Positions 38,334 to 47,746 of a stretch of DNA of 64,000 nucleotides are shown one piece after another. Source of the DNA: Rhodobacter sp. (GTDB lineage Bacteria; Pseudomonadota; Alphaproteobacteria; Rhodobacterales; Rhodobacteraceae); NCBI GenBank assembly GCA_027484145.1, contig JAIXUH010000019.1, positions 1-64,000 of the forward strand. Reading direction: 5' to 3'. Made by a program: the position numbers and the translations under genes. The stretch's first letter is position 1. Each line of letters opens with the position of its first letter. Below the pieces are notes generated by a model, which was not told the origin of the DNA, ran no database searches, and saw nothing but the letters and a program-made list of their open reading frames with translations.

Positions 38334-40255
38334 CCCTTCCCCTCCAGATACCGCCGCTTTGCCTCTTCGGTCCGCTGATAGTCGCGCACCATGCCTTCAA
38401 TCGCCACCTCGTCCGACTTGTCGGCATAGCGGAATTCGGAGTCGGCGTAGCGGTTGACCTCCTGGATCACCATGTCCACCGTGATCGGGGTCATCAGGCC
38501 GCGGATCATCGTCAGCTTTTCGTCGTAGGGTTTGAACAGGAACAGGTCGGGGTTTTCCATCCAGGCGTCGGGCAGTTCGAAATCCATCGCCCGCACCTTC
38601 ACCGCGTCGGTGATGTTCTTGATCGCGCGGCCGGTAAAGCGTTCGTCCGCCTCTTGGATGGCCTTCAGATAGCGGCCGATCTTGGCGATGGTGTCGAGGG
38701 GGCCAATGTCGGCGGCGACCTTTTCCCAGACCTTCAAGAGGCCCTCTTCATGCGGCTTTGAATGCCCTTCAAAGCTGGCGGCGACGGCCTTCTTGATCTC
38801 TTGCGCGGCGAAAAGGTCGTGGTCGCCCAAGGGGATCTGGTGGTTTTTGCCGAGGAGAAGCGAAAGGATGTCGATGTAATCCTCGCGCGTCTGGGGCCCG
38901 TCAACCAGAAACCGCGCGCCTGCGCGTTGGCGCAAGGCGTCATCCACATTCTCGGGGTAATTGCTGAACATGCCAAAAGTGCAGTTGCCGCGCACCACCG
39001 TACCCGCACCCGCAAAGGCGCCCATGAAGACCGCCGTCACCTCTTGCTGGCCCGCGGATGACTGGCGGTCACCGCGTTTGCCTGCGACCTGATCAATATC
39101 GTCGATGGTGCCAAAGCCGATCACGCCGGGGTCAATCACGTTGTCGATAAAGGCCTTGGCATTCTGGCCGGATTTGCCCTGATAGCTGTCGATCTGGTCG
39201 ATCGAGAAGTTCTGATAGCGGAAGGGATAGCCCGCCACCTTGCAATAGTCGTTCAGCAATCCGGCCATCATCTGGATCAGCGTGGTCTTGCCGGTGCCGG
39301 GCTTGCCATCGCCCATGAAGGTGAAGATGAAACCGCCGAGTTCGGCAAAGGGGTTCAGCTTGCGGTCAAAATCATAGGCCATCAGCATCTTGGCCAGCCG
39401 GAGGCTTTGATACTTGGCGATGTGGTTGCCCACCACCTCATGCGGTTTCTTGAACTGCATGGTGATGGCGGCACCCTTGGCCGCGCGGGCAGGCTTGAAG
39501 CCCGCGATGGTCAGGCCATCGGCTTCGACCTTCCAGCTTGCACCGGTAAAGCCTTCCAGCCTAGGCGCGGATTGCGCACGTAAACTGACCTTTTCCATCA
39601 GCGCCTCGGCAAAGGCGGCGACGGTGGCGGCAAGGCGCGGCTCATCGGTCGCAAAGGCGGCGATGTCCTGATCCAACTCCCACAACGCGCCTTGCAGGGC
39701 CAGCGGTGCATTGTCGGTCAGCACCTCATCCACTGTGCCCACCTCAACCGTGGTTGCGCCAAGATGGGGGGCCAGCAGAAAGGCCGTGGCATTGGCAAAG
39801 GTGTAAAGCGTCAGAAGCGCATCAGCAGCTAGCAGTTCGGTAAACTCGGCGCGGCGGGGGTCGGGCAGATGGCCCTCAAGATTGGCTTTCTTCAACTCGC
39901 CCAAGGGGGAGCCGGAGGCAAAGGTGTCACTCATCGCCAAGGCTATCGCCAGAGCCCGGCGCAGCGCCTGCAACACCGAGGCTTGCAGCGGCGAGACAAG
40001 GCCATCGGACGCCCCCTCCACCCGTTCCACCAGCCGCACACCGCCCGGGCGGGTGGTGGGTCGGGTCACAAGGCCGGGGGTGGTGGAGCGAAAGCGCGGC
40101 CGCGTGCCGATGCCGGGGCTGCGTTCGGCCTGCGGCGCCTCCACCGGCTTGCCCAACCGGGGCGCGTGGTCGAAGCCGGAGAGAAGCCCAAGTGCGGCCT
40201 CATACTGCGCGCGGATCGTGTCTTCTTTCAACTCCATCGTGTCGCGCGTGGTCAT
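38330..40255 (-). CDS. AAA-family ATPase, core of an uncharacterised operon
   Basis: The product is about 641 residues. The N-terminal half (to ~310) is not recognised. Then comes an AAA module: Walker A GDGKPGTGKTTLIQ near residue 320, a Walker B-like strand VIGFGTIDDID (Asp-Asp instead of Asp-Glu), a sensor-like FGMFSNYPENVDDALRQRAG with possible Arg finger, and a helical lid (FTGRAIKNITDAVKVRAM). It is a cytoplasmic P-loop ATPase that probably remodels a protein or membrane complex with the co-encoded coiled-coil and membrane proteins. ATG 40255 is preferred over 40261, which abuts the GGGGGG ribosome site. The gene is in a seven-gene operon. Confidence 0.85.
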   Translation of the reverse strand: MTTRDTMELKEDTIRAQYEAALGLLSGFDHAPRLGKPVEAPQAERSPGIGTRPRFRSTTPGLVTRPTTRPGGVRLVERVEGASDGLVSPLQASVLQALRRALAIALAMSDTFASGSPLGELKKANLEGHLPDPRRAEFTELLAADALLTLYTFANATAFLLAPHLGATTVEVGTVDEVLTDNAPLALQGALWELDQDIAAFATDEPRLAATVAAFAEALMEKVSLRAQSAPRLEGFTGASWKVEADGLTIAGFKPARAAKGAAITMQFKKPHEVVGNHIAKYQSLRLAKMLMAYDFDRKLNPFAELGGFIFTFMGDGKPGTGKTTLIQMMAGLLNDYCKVAGYPFRYQNFSIDQIDSYQGKSGQNAKAFIDNVIDPGVIGFGTIDDIDQVAGKRGDRQSSAGQQEVTAVFMGAFAGAGTVVRGNCTFGMFSNYPENVDDALRQRAGARFLVDGPQTREDYIDILSLLLGKNHQIPLGDHDLFAAQEIKKAVAASFEGHSKPHEEGLLKVWEKVAADIGPLDTIAKIGRYLKAIQEADERFTGRAIKNITDAVKVRAMDFELPDAWMENPDLFLFKPYDEKLTMIRGLMTPITVDMVIQEVNRYADSEFRYADKSDEVAIEGMVRDYQRTEEAKRRYLEGKG

Positions 40256-40270
40256 GCCCATCCCCCCTGA

Positions 40271-41401
40271 CTAGCGTGCTGCAATGATCCGCCCCCCGCT
40301 GCCCACCACAAACTTGCGCACGTCGCGAAAGCCGGGGGGGTTGAGTTCGGCGAGCGCCTGAAACGGACGTTCGGGCAGAATGACCATGCGGTCCATTCGG
40401 GTATTGCCGGTTTCGGCCCCGCGCCCGGCAAAGGGATCAAGCTTGAAAATCTCGCGCTCGGTGGTGGAAAACCAGCCGTCCTTGACCTGTTCCACCCGTT
40501 CTGACAGCAGGTCTTCGACCGTCCAGACCAGTGCCCAATCTTCGCCCTCTGGCGCCATGGCGGTGGACAGCACCTGCGAGATTGGCCCCGATTGCAGGGT
40601 AAAGCTGTGCGAATACATCGGACCAAGGTGGATGCGCCGCAGCCGCTTGGGGTGCAGCGTGTCGAAATCGGTGTCGAACCCTTGGGCGATCGTCAGCAAT
40701 TTCAGACCGGCCAAGGATTGCGCCATCAGATGCGCCTGCGCCAGCGGCCAGCGGCGTTCATCATTGGGGAGGGGCTTCTTGCCGCTGTCTTCGACATCCA
40801 TCAGATAGACCACGGGCAGGTTTACCTGTGTGTCGTAGACCGCCCAATGCACCAGAAAATGCCGCCGCTCGCCTTTGTCCTCAAGCCATTGGGCATCGGG
40901 GTCGTTACGGGGCCAGAACAGCCCGCCGGTGGCCAATGCCTCGTAGTAGAGGCGTTGCGACAGGGCAAATTGCAGCGCGGTGGGAACCGACAGATCACCC
41001 ACGATCTGCCGGATCATGCGATCCTTCAACTCGACCTCTGAGGCCATGCCTTGCAGGTGCTTGTCGGCCTGCGCGGCATCCAGCGCCATGACCATCAGTT
41101 CCTGCGCAACGGGAAAGCCGGATTCGTGGCGGTCAAACGTCAGCCGTGGCGCCCCTTCGCTGCGGCCCGTCATCAGGTATTTGTGCGACAGGGCACGAAA
41201 GGTAGCGGCAAGGGCGGTCAGATACCGCCCCAGAACCCGCGTTTCGGTGCGGGTCAGTTGCCCTTCGCTTTCCACCTCGGCCGCGACGCGGCCAAGGTGC
41301 CCGGTGATCCGGTCGAACTTGGCAAAGTAGCGCCGCGCGACCAAAGTGTCGTAAAGCTCCGCATGGTCTTGCGTCAGCTGTTCCTTGACCTCGTTGGACA
41401 C
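40271..41401 (-). CDS. Unknown 376-residue protein of the AAA operon
   Basis: The soluble product has a helical N-terminal third (residues ~10-150: TRTETRVLGRYLTALAATFR, then MIRQIVGDLSVPTALQFAL). A mixed alpha/beta remainder follows, with FLVHWAVYDTQVNLPVVYLM, LGPMYSHSFTLQ, WALVWTVEDLLSE and the C-terminal FRDVRKFVVGSGGRIIAAR. I recognise no family. The GTG start follows the coiled-coil gene's stop with no gap (TAAGTG). It lies nine bases upstream of the ATPase stretch, so it is likely a dedicated partner of that ATPase. Confidence 0.75.
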   Translation of the reverse strand: MSNEVKEQLTQDHAELYDTLVARRYFAKFDRITGHLGRVAAEVESEGQLTRTETRVLGRYLTALAATFRALSHKYLMTGRSEGAPRLTFDRHESGFPVAQELMVMALDAAQADKHLQGMASEVELKDRMIRQIVGDLSVPTALQFALSQRLYYEALATGGLFWPRNDPDAQWLEDKGERRHFLVHWAVYDTQVNLPVVYLMDVEDSGKKPLPNDERRWPLAQAHLMAQSLAGLKLLTIAQGFDTDFDTLHPKRLRRIHLGPMYSHSFTLQSGPISQVLSTAMAPEGEDWALVWTVEDLLSERVEQVKDGWFSTTEREIFKLDPFAGRGAETGNTRMDRMVILPERPFQALAELNPPGFRDVRKFVVGSGGRIIAAR

Positions 41402-42475
41402 TTATTCCCCGTAGGCGTTCTTGTCGTGCTTTTCGACGATGGCGGCAAAACGGCGGTTGAAGCGTTCGTCGGCCTTGGCCTTTTGTTCCAGAACCTTGCG
41501 GGCAAAGACCATGTGCTCTTCATGCGATTCCAGCATGTCGGCCATTTTGTCGTTGGTGGCGGCACCGATGGCGGCCATGGCGGCCTGCGCCTCTTGGTCG
41601 GTTTTCACGCCGATTTCGTTGATGCGGTGCGCCACGTCCTGCTGCTGAGCCGTTTTCAAGCTGCTGGTCAGGGCATCGTAAAGGACGACGCGCTGCTTGG
41701 TGTCGGTCTGCAACTTGTTGATCAACACAAGCTGGGTGGCTGCCTGATTCTGCAGGCTGTCCATCCATGTCTTGCCCTTTTCGATATAGCGCTCCAGCGT
41801 CTGGCTTTTCGCCAGCTTCACCTGTTCGTCCTGCACAAGGGCGTTGTATTTGGTGTTCAACTCGGCCAGTTCGGTTTCCAGTTTGGTGCGGTTGCCGGCG
41901 TCCTGTTCAACGCTGATCTTGTTTTCAAGCTCGATGATCTTCGGGTCCATCCCTGCGATTTCTACGCGCACCGCTTCCAGCGCCGCCACGGTTTCTTCGC
42001 GTTCAGTCAGGGTGGCGGACAGGTTGCCCTCAACCTTGGTCTTTTGCACGTTCAACAGGTCAAGCTGACCCTGCAACAGCCGGACGATCACGTCAGATTT
42101 GGAAATCAGATCCTGCAACTTGTCGTCGATGGACGCGGTGCGCAGCCGTTCCTGCCGCATCGATTCCGATTTTGCGGTGGAAAAGATACCGATGAGGCTT
42201 TCGACGCCGGTCTTGTTGCGCATCTCGTCGAAGTCTTTCGAAAAGCCCGCCGTCACATCATCCAGCCCCATGATGAGTTCGGCGATGTTGGCGTTCATCA
42301 GATCGGTGTGCTTGTGCACATCGTCCAGCGTGGCATTTTCGATGTCGATCGCGGCCTCGCCTTCGGCCAGTTTGGCGCGGGCCGTTTCGATCCGGCTGGT
42401 TACCGCGCTGATCTTGGCCTGCGCTTCGGCGACCTGTTTCTGGCTTTCCTGAATCTGTGCTTCAAAATCGGCCAT
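41402..42475 (-). CDS. Long coiled-coil protein, first gene of the AAA operon (probably DUF6384)
   Basis: The 357-residue product is almost entirely charged heptad-like helix (QKQVAEAQAKISAVTSRIET, ELENKISVEQDAGNRTKLET and so on). Short breaks occur near residues 90-100 (VESLIGIFSTAKSE), and there is no membrane span or signal peptide. It resembles PspA/Vipp-like and TelA-like helical proteins only in general build. I tentatively link it to DUF6384. GGAGGG precedes the ATG. As the first gene it would be the most abundant product, which fits a structural or scaffold protein acted on by the AAA ATPase. Confidence 0.8.
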   Translation of the reverse strand: MADFEAQIQESQKQVAEAQAKISAVTSRIETARAKLAEGEAAIDIENATLDDVHKHTDLMNANIAELIMGLDDVTAGFSKDFDEMRNKTGVESLIGIFSTAKSESMRQERLRTASIDDKLQDLISKSDVIVRLLQGQLDLLNVQKTKVEGNLSATLTEREETVAALEAVRVEIAGMDPKIIELENKISVEQDAGNRTKLETELAELNTKYNALVQDEQVKLAKSQTLERYIEKGKTWMDSLQNQAATQLVLINKLQTDTKQRVVLYDALTSSLKTAQQQDVAHRINEIGVKTDQEAQAAMAAIGAATNDKMADMLESHEEHMVFARKVLEQKAKADERFNRRFAAIVEKHDKNAYGE

Positions 42476-42597
42476 CTTGCCCTCCGCTGGATGATAGTTT
42501 GTGTTAGCTAGGAAATGTAAAAGTGAATTACATCCCCATCTTGGGGAGTCTGTGGGAATCTGTTGCCGAATGCCACCACAGGCGTCACCATACCCGC
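42476..42597. promoter_or_regulatory. Divergent promoter region of the AAA operon and M20 gene
   Basis: This 122-bp gap must hold the promoters of both directions. It contains two small inverted repeats: ATGTAA and TTACAT around seven bases (42515-42533), and TCCCCA and TGGGGA around three bases (42533-42547). Either may be an operator for the seven-gene operon. I see no convincing match to a named regulator site. Confidence 0.4.
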
Positions 42598-43869
42598 ATG
42601 ACCGACACCGCCATTCTTGCCGCAGTCGACGCCCGACGCCAAGACCTTATCGGTTTGGCGCAAGACCTTGTTCGGATTCCTACCCTGAATCCGCCGGGGC
42701 GGAACTATCGGCAGATTTGTGATTATCTGGCCGCGCGCTTTTTGGCCTTGGGCTGGGATGTCGATTTCATCCGCGCCTTTGGCACGCCGGGCGACAGTGA
42801 TGCGCACCCGCGATGGAATCTGGTGGCGCGGATCGAGCAAGGGTCGGGTGACTGTGTCCACTTCAACAGCCACCATGATGTGGTCGAAACCGGCCATGGC
42901 TGGACACGCGACCCCTTTGGCGGTGCCGTCGAGGGCGACCGACTGTATGGCCGTGGGGCCTGTGACATGAAGGGTGGCATGGCGGCCAGCATCATTGCCG
43001 CCGAAGCCTTTCTGGCCACCCGCCCCAATTTTCGCGGGGCCATCGAGATTTCGGCAACGGCGGATGAAGAATCGGGCGGCTATGGCGGCGTCGCCTATCT
43101 GTCGGAAAAGGGTTACTTTGCGCCCAACAGGGTTCAGCATGTCATCATCCCCGAACCGCTGCACAAGGACCGCATCTGCCTTGGCCATCGCGGCGTCTGG
43201 TGGGCCGAAGTGGAGACGCACGGACGCATCGCGCATGGGTCGATGCCGTTTCTGGGCGACAGCGCCATTCGCCACATGGGTGCGGTTCTGACCGAGATCG
43301 AAGAACGGCTTTATCCGCTGCTGGCCATGAAGCACACCGACATGCCGGTGGTGCCTGAAGGGGCGCGGCAATCGACGCTGAACATCAATTCAATTCACGG
43401 CGGCGAGGCCGAGCCGGAAGAGGGGTATACCGGCCTGCCCGCGCCCTGCGTGGCGGATCGCTGCCGCATCATTCTGGACCGGCGGTTTCTGATCGAGGAG
43501 GATCTGGCAACCGTCAAGTCCGAGGTCACCGATGTGCTGGAGCGGGTCAAAGCCGCGCGGCCCAGTTTTTCCTATGAGATCCGCGATATGTTTGAGGTTC
43601 ACCCGGTGATGACGGACCGTGACGCGCCCATCGTCCGGTCCACCGCCAAGGCGATCGAGCGTGTCTTGGCCCGCGTGGCTGATTACGTTGTGTCCCCCGG
43701 CACCTATGACCAGAAACACATCGACCGAATCGGGCGGATGAAGAACTGTATCGCCTATGGTCCGGGCTTGCTGCATCTGGCGCATCAGCCGGATGAATGG
43801 GTTGGCGTGCAGGATATGGTGGACAGCGCCAAGGTGATGGCCTTGGTTCTGGATGATCTGCTGGGCTGA
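42598..43869 (+). CDS. M20-family deacylase (ArgE/DapE/acetylornithine-type)
   Basis: The 423-residue product is a dinuclear zinc amidohydrolase. Metal-binding motifs are visible: FNSHHDVV (His), RGACDMKGG (Asp bridging) and ADEESGGYGG (catalytic Glu and ligand), with a dimerisation domain (VEVETHGRIAHGSMPFLGDS-like, written here as ETHGRIAHGSMPFLG) and a late His (HLAHQPDEW). It belongs to the ArgE/DapE group that removes acyl groups from N-acyl amino acids. The exact substrate is unknown. ATG 42598 gives the family N-terminus; an upstream frame to 42523 is not homologous. Confidence 0.9.
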   Translation: MTDTAILAAVDARRQDLIGLAQDLVRIPTLNPPGRNYRQICDYLAARFLALGWDVDFIRAFGTPGDSDAHPRWNLVARIEQGSGDCVHFNSHHDVVETGHGWTRDPFGGAVEGDRLYGRGACDMKGGMAASIIAAEAFLATRPNFRGAIEISATADEESGGYGGVAYLSEKGYFAPNRVQHVIIPEPLHKDRICLGHRGVWWAEVETHGRIAHGSMPFLGDSAIRHMGAVLTEIEERLYPLLAMKHTDMPVVPEGARQSTLNINSIHGGEAEPEEGYTGLPAPCVADRCRIILDRRFLIEEDLATVKSEVTDVLERVKAARPSFSYEIRDMFEVHPVMTDRDAPIVRSTAKAIERVLARVADYVVSPGTYDQKHIDRIGRMKNCIAYGPGLLHLAHQPDEWVGVQDMVDSAKVMALVLDDLLG

Positions 43870-43874
43870 GGCGG

Positions 43875-45851
43875 CTACAAGGTCAGGGCCAGTTTGCGCC
43901 CCTCATGGAAGGCAAAGGCCGCCTGTCGCGGTGCTGCGCAATCGCCGATCCGATGGGTGGGTTTGGTGCCAAAGGTTTCAGGCCAAGGATCAAAGGCAAC
44001 GTTGGTCGTCGCCATGACAAGGGCGGCGGCGGGAATGGTTTCCGTGGCCCCGGTCAGGAAACTGCGCACCGTGACGCCGTTGCCGTGCCAGCGGACCAGA
44101 TCATGTTCGGTGAGCATCCGAACGCCCAGCTTGGCCAACCGTTGCCGGGCGGGACCATCGGCGGAGGTGCGGGTCAGTTCCTTGCCGACGTAAGGATCGG
44201 GCGTTACGATGGTCACCTGCTTTCCCTGTTCCGCCAAGGCCCATGCGGTGCCGACCCCGCGCCAGTTGCCGCCCTCATCATAGACGATGACATGGTCGCC
44301 AAGGCGCGCCTCGCGCCGCAGCACCGCCTCGGGCGACCACAGGTTGCCATTCTCGATCCCCGGCAATGGGCCAAGCGAAGGGGACCAGCGTTGGCGGCCG
44401 GAGTCATCGGGCAACGATCCGGTGGCCAGGATGATGGTATCAGCAGAATGGGCAGCGATGTCATCCGCATCCAGAAAGGTGTTCAGGCGCAGGCTGACCC
44501 CCAGTTTGGTGAATTGGCGTTCATACCAATCCAAGAGATCAAGGATCTGGGCGCGGCGCGGTTGCATTCCGGCAAGGCGGAACTGCCCGCCGATCTGGGG
44601 CGACGCCTCAACGATCTCAACATGATGGCCCCGTTCTGCTGCCACGCGCGCCGCCTCTAGCCCTGCCGGCCCTGCCCCGACCACAAGAACGGATTGCGGA
44701 GTTTGCGATGGGGTAAAGCGATCACCACCCCATTCCCATTCGCGGCCCGCCGATGGGTTGATCAGACAGGATATCCAGTAGTCACGGCTGCGGCGGCCCC
44801 AGCACATCTGGTTGCAGGAAATGCAACCGCGCACATCCTCGGCACGCCCCTCAGCCGTCTTGCGCGCCAGATGAGGGTCTGCGATCTGCCCGCGCACGAT
44901 AGAGACGAGGTCCGCCTGCCCCGACGCGATGACCGCTTCGGCATTTTCGGGTGTTCTGACATGCGCTTCGGACGTGACCACAGCATGTTTGACAACGCCT
45001 TTCAGCACCTGAGTCACAGGGGCCGTCAGTTTCTCGGCAAACAGAAAGGTCGGCATCAGGCGTTCGAAATCGAGATATCCGCCATGCCCGCAGGTGACAT
45101 AGTCGATATGCCCCGTGGCATCGTGCAGGGCGACAATCTCGGCCAACGCCTCGACCGAAAGCAGGACGTCGTGACTGTCCGAGGTAGAGACGGCAAGGCC
45201 AATGACGAAATCCTCGCCACAGGCGCGGCGGATGCCGTCGATGATGCGGCGGGAAAACCGGGTGCGGTTTTCAAGGCTGCCACCCCAGTCGTCGTCACGG
45301 GTGTTCGACCATGGCGTCCAGAACTGATCAAGCAACGAGTGATAGGCCGCCCAGACCTCGACCCCCTGAAAGCCGCTGGCCTTGCAGCGGACGGCGGCGG
45401 CGATATGGGCGGCAATCATCTCTTCGATCTCGGCCACCGTCATGCGGTGCGAGCCGTCGGAATCATGATAGCTGGAATGCCCCGATGGCGACCAGTGCGG
45501 CGCAAAACTCAGGTCGGAATCGCCATGCGCGCCAATGTGGTAAAGCTGCTGAAGGATCACGCTACCGGCTGCTTTCACCTCATCGGTGATCTTGCGGAAA
45601 TGGGGAATGGTATCGTCGCTGGAATGCAAAAGGTTGCCGCGTGTCAACACTCCGGTCCGATGCACGGGAACAGGCTCGCACACGATCATCGCGGCGCCAC
45701 CAAGCGCGCGCTCCAGCAGGTATTTTCCCATGCGCGGGCCGGGAATGCCCTGATCGGCCATATTGTTGGTATGGGCGCCAAACACGATGCGGTTGCGAAG
45801 GGTATGCCCGCGCAATTGCAGGGGGGAGAGCAGGTGGCGATGCTGGGTCAT
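43875..45851 (-). CDS. Old-Yellow-Enzyme fusion flavoprotein (trimethylamine/N-methylproline dehydrogenase-like)
   Basis: The 658-residue product has the same layout as the FadH-type protein: a TIM barrel, a 4Fe-4S motif (CISCNQMC, later Cys in SCLINP) and a C-terminal dinucleotide fold ([19 protein letters not shown]). The barrel active site differs. Where dienoyl-CoA reductases and most OYE relatives have a conserved pair, this protein reads VEVWAAYHSLLDQFW, with Trp and Tyr in the usual His positions. This fits the amine-oxidising branch (demethylases of glycine-betaine, stachydrine or trimethylamine type) better than enoate reduction, but the substrate is inferred. GGAGGGG precedes ATG 45851. 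Confidence 0.85.
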   Translation of the reverse strand: MTQHRHLLSPLQLRGHTLRNRIVFGAHTNNMADQGIPGPRMGKYLLERALGGAAMIVCEPVPVHRTGVLTRGNLLHSSDDTIPHFRKITDEVKAAGSVILQQLYHIGAHGDSDLSFAPHWSPSGHSSYHDSDGSHRMTVAEIEEMIAAHIAAAVRCKASGFQGVEVWAAYHSLLDQFWTPWSNTRDDDWGGSLENRTRFSRRIIDGIRRACGEDFVIGLAVSTSDSHDVLLSVEALAEIVALHDATGHIDYVTCGHGGYLDFERLMPTFLFAEKLTAPVTQVLKGVVKHAVVTSEAHVRTPENAEAVIASGQADLVSIVRGQIADPHLARKTAEGRAEDVRGCISCNQMCWGRRSRDYWISCLINPSAGREWEWGGDRFTPSQTPQSVLVVGAGPAGLEAARVAAERGHHVEIVEASPQIGGQFRLAGMQPRRAQILDLLDWYERQFTKLGVSLRLNTFLDADDIAAHSADTIILATGSLPDDSGRQRWSPSLGPLPGIENGNLWSPEAVLRREARLGDHVIVYDEGGNWRGVGTAWALAEQGKQVTIVTPDPYVGKELTRTSADGPARQRLAKLGVRMLTEHDLVRWHGNGVTVRSFLTGATETIPAAALVMATTNVAFDPWPETFGTKPTHRIGDCAAPRQAAFAFHEGRKLALTL

Positions 45852-45953
45852 GGGCCCCTCCGGTTGGTGGTCAGGATAGGGCCGTGCCACCCGCTGACGT
45901 GAGGCGCTATGGCGACTTATCAGGGTCTGGAAGCGTCACCCTTGCAGGTCATG

Positions 45954-45991
45954 ACCGCAAAAGAAAAAGGCCGCCCGTGACAGGCGGCCTT
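45954..45991 (-). terminator. Intrinsic terminator of the aldehyde dehydrogenase gene
   Basis: The stem AAGGCCGCC with its exact complement encloses seven bases and, read on the minus strand, is followed by TTTTTCTTTT. It lies 17 bases beyond the stop codon at 46008. Confidence 0.9.
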
Positions 45992-46007
45992 GCCTTGCTG
46001 TTACGCT

Positions 46008-47465
46008 TCACTCGGCGGCGTGATCCACGGTGAAATCGTACCCCGAGATTCCCTTGGGTTCGAGGAATTCCTCAATCCCCCAAATACCGCCTTCGCGGGC
46101 GCGGCCCGATTGCTTGACGCCGCCAAAGAACGACCCTGCCCCGCGCGATTTCCCGTTCATCTCGACCATGCCCGAGTGCAACTGACGCGCAAGGCGGTTG
46201 GAGCGGACCGGATCACCCGACTGGACGAAATTGGTCAGGCCATAAGGCGTGTCGTTGGCAATGCGGACAGCCTCTTCCTCGGTCTCGAACGGGATGATCG
46301 ACAAGACGGGGCCGAAAATCTCTTCCTTTTCGATCGTCATGCCGGGTTTGACATCGGCAAAGACCGTCGGCTTTACATAAAAGCCGCGGTTGAACCCTTC
46401 GGGCAGACCGGGGCCGCCAGCCACAAGGCGCGCGCCTTCATCAATGCCTTTCTGGATAAAGCCCTGAATCTGGTCCCACTGGCGCTTGTTCACCACGGGG
46501 CCCACGTGCGGGCCGTGTTCATGGGCAGGCCCAACCTTGATGCTGTCGGCAATCGATGCCGCTTTTGCAACCGTTTGGTCATAAACACTGCGTTCCACCA
46601 GCAGGCGCGAAGGCGCATTGCAGCTTTGCCCGGTGTTTTCCATCATCCGGCGGACCGAACGTTCCACGGCCTCTTCGTCGGCATCGGCGAACAGCAGGTT
46701 CGCCCCCTTGCCGCCCAGTTCCAGCGCCACGCGTTTCAGCGTTTCGGCTGCCGCTTTGGAAATGGCGCGGCCTGCGCGGGTGGACCCGGTGAACGAGATC
46801 ATTTCGACATCCGGATGCACCGAAAGCTGCGACCCAACGCCGGGGCCGTCACCGTTCACAAGGTTGAACACGCCCGCCGGAATGCCCGCATCATGGCAGA
46901 ACTCGGCAAAGAGCATCGCGTTCAGCGGCGATTCCTCGGACGGTTTCAGAACACAGGTGCAGCCCGCCAGCATGGCCGGAATGGCCTTGAGCGCAATCTG
47001 GTTCACCGGCCAATTCCATGGCGTGATCAGGCCGACCACGCCAATCGGTTCCATGGCAACGGCGGCATTGGGGGCCTGCGGGCCAAGCGGGCGGATCCAC
47101 TGAATGGATTCGAACGCCTTGAGGAAGTTGTTGGTGTGCCACGGCAGGCAGGTGGCCTGATCCGACAGCGCGAAATCGATGGGCGCGCCCATCTCCATGC
47201 TGATCGCCTCGGCGAATTCCTGCAGGCGGGCGTCGTATTGATCAAGGATCTTGCGGACAAGACGGGCCCGTTCGGCGGGCGGGGTGGCCTTCCATCCGGG
47301 CAAGGCTGCCTTGGCGGCTGCGACCGCAGCATCAGTATCGGCCTGATCGCCCAGCGAGATGACGGCGCATGGCTCTTCGGTCGATGGGTTGATCACCGCA
47401 TGGTCGCGCGGCGTGGCCGGGGCAACCCAAGCGCCGTTGATATAGAAATCACGTTTCGTCAGCAT
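46008..47465 (-). CDS. NAD(P)-dependent aldehyde dehydrogenase
   Basis: The 485-residue product is a standard ALDH-superfamily enzyme oxidising an aldehyde to the acid. It has the cofactor-fold segment ITPWNWPVNQIALK, FTGSTRAGRAI, the general-base Glu in LELGGKGAN, the nucleophile Cys in NTGQSCNAPSR and EIFGPVLSI. No motif is disturbed. ATG 47465 is preceded by GGAGG, and an extension to 47492 lacks one. It follows the OYE-type gene's strand but has its own terminator, so a metabolic link is possible but not an operon. Confidence 0.92.
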   Translation of the reverse strand: MLTKRDFYINGAWVAPATPRDHAVINPSTEEPCAVISLGDQADTDAAVAAAKAALPGWKATPPAERARLVRKILDQYDARLQEFAEAISMEMGAPIDFALSDQATCLPWHTNNFLKAFESIQWIRPLGPQAPNAAVAMEPIGVVGLITPWNWPVNQIALKAIPAMLAGCTCVLKPSEESPLNAMLFAEFCHDAGIPAGVFNLVNGDGPGVGSQLSVHPDVEMISFTGSTRAGRAISKAAAETLKRVALELGGKGANLLFADADEEAVERSVRRMMENTGQSCNAPSRLLVERSVYDQTVAKAASIADSIKVGPAHEHGPHVGPVVNKRQWDQIQGFIQKGIDEGARLVAGGPGLPEGFNRGFYVKPTVFADVKPGMTIEKEEIFGPVLSIIPFETEEEAVRIANDTPYGLTNFVQSGDPVRSNRLARQLHSGMVEMNGKSRGAGSFFGGVKQSGRAREGGIWGIEEFLEPKGISGYDFTVDHAAE

Positions 47466-47746
47466 CGGGGCCTCCATGGCACATTTGATCATATTTTGGC
47501 AGGTGTCGGTTGGTGCCGCAAGTCAAACTGCGCCGTCGCCGCATCGGCATTCCGGGCAAAGTGACGGCAAAGCGGGCAGATTGCAGGATGGCGGTTTTGG
47601 CCTGCCCGACCGACGACAGAAGATCGTTTGCGTTTTGACCCATGGCGGCAGACGATCGTTCTCATTTCGGGGCGCATGCTTGGTTGGGGATGAAATTCTG
47701 TTCCAAAAGGGTTATCTGACCCACAGACAGCGACAAGAGGAACACC

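Noticed and set aside
41051-42511. A 486-codon open frame opposite the coiled-coil gene
   Set aside because: Its apparent regularity reflects the heptad codons of the other strand, which has the good ribosome site and operon context.
45990-47564. A 524-codon open frame opposite aldehyde dehydrogenase
   Set aside because: Antisense to a complete, motif-intact enzyme gene.
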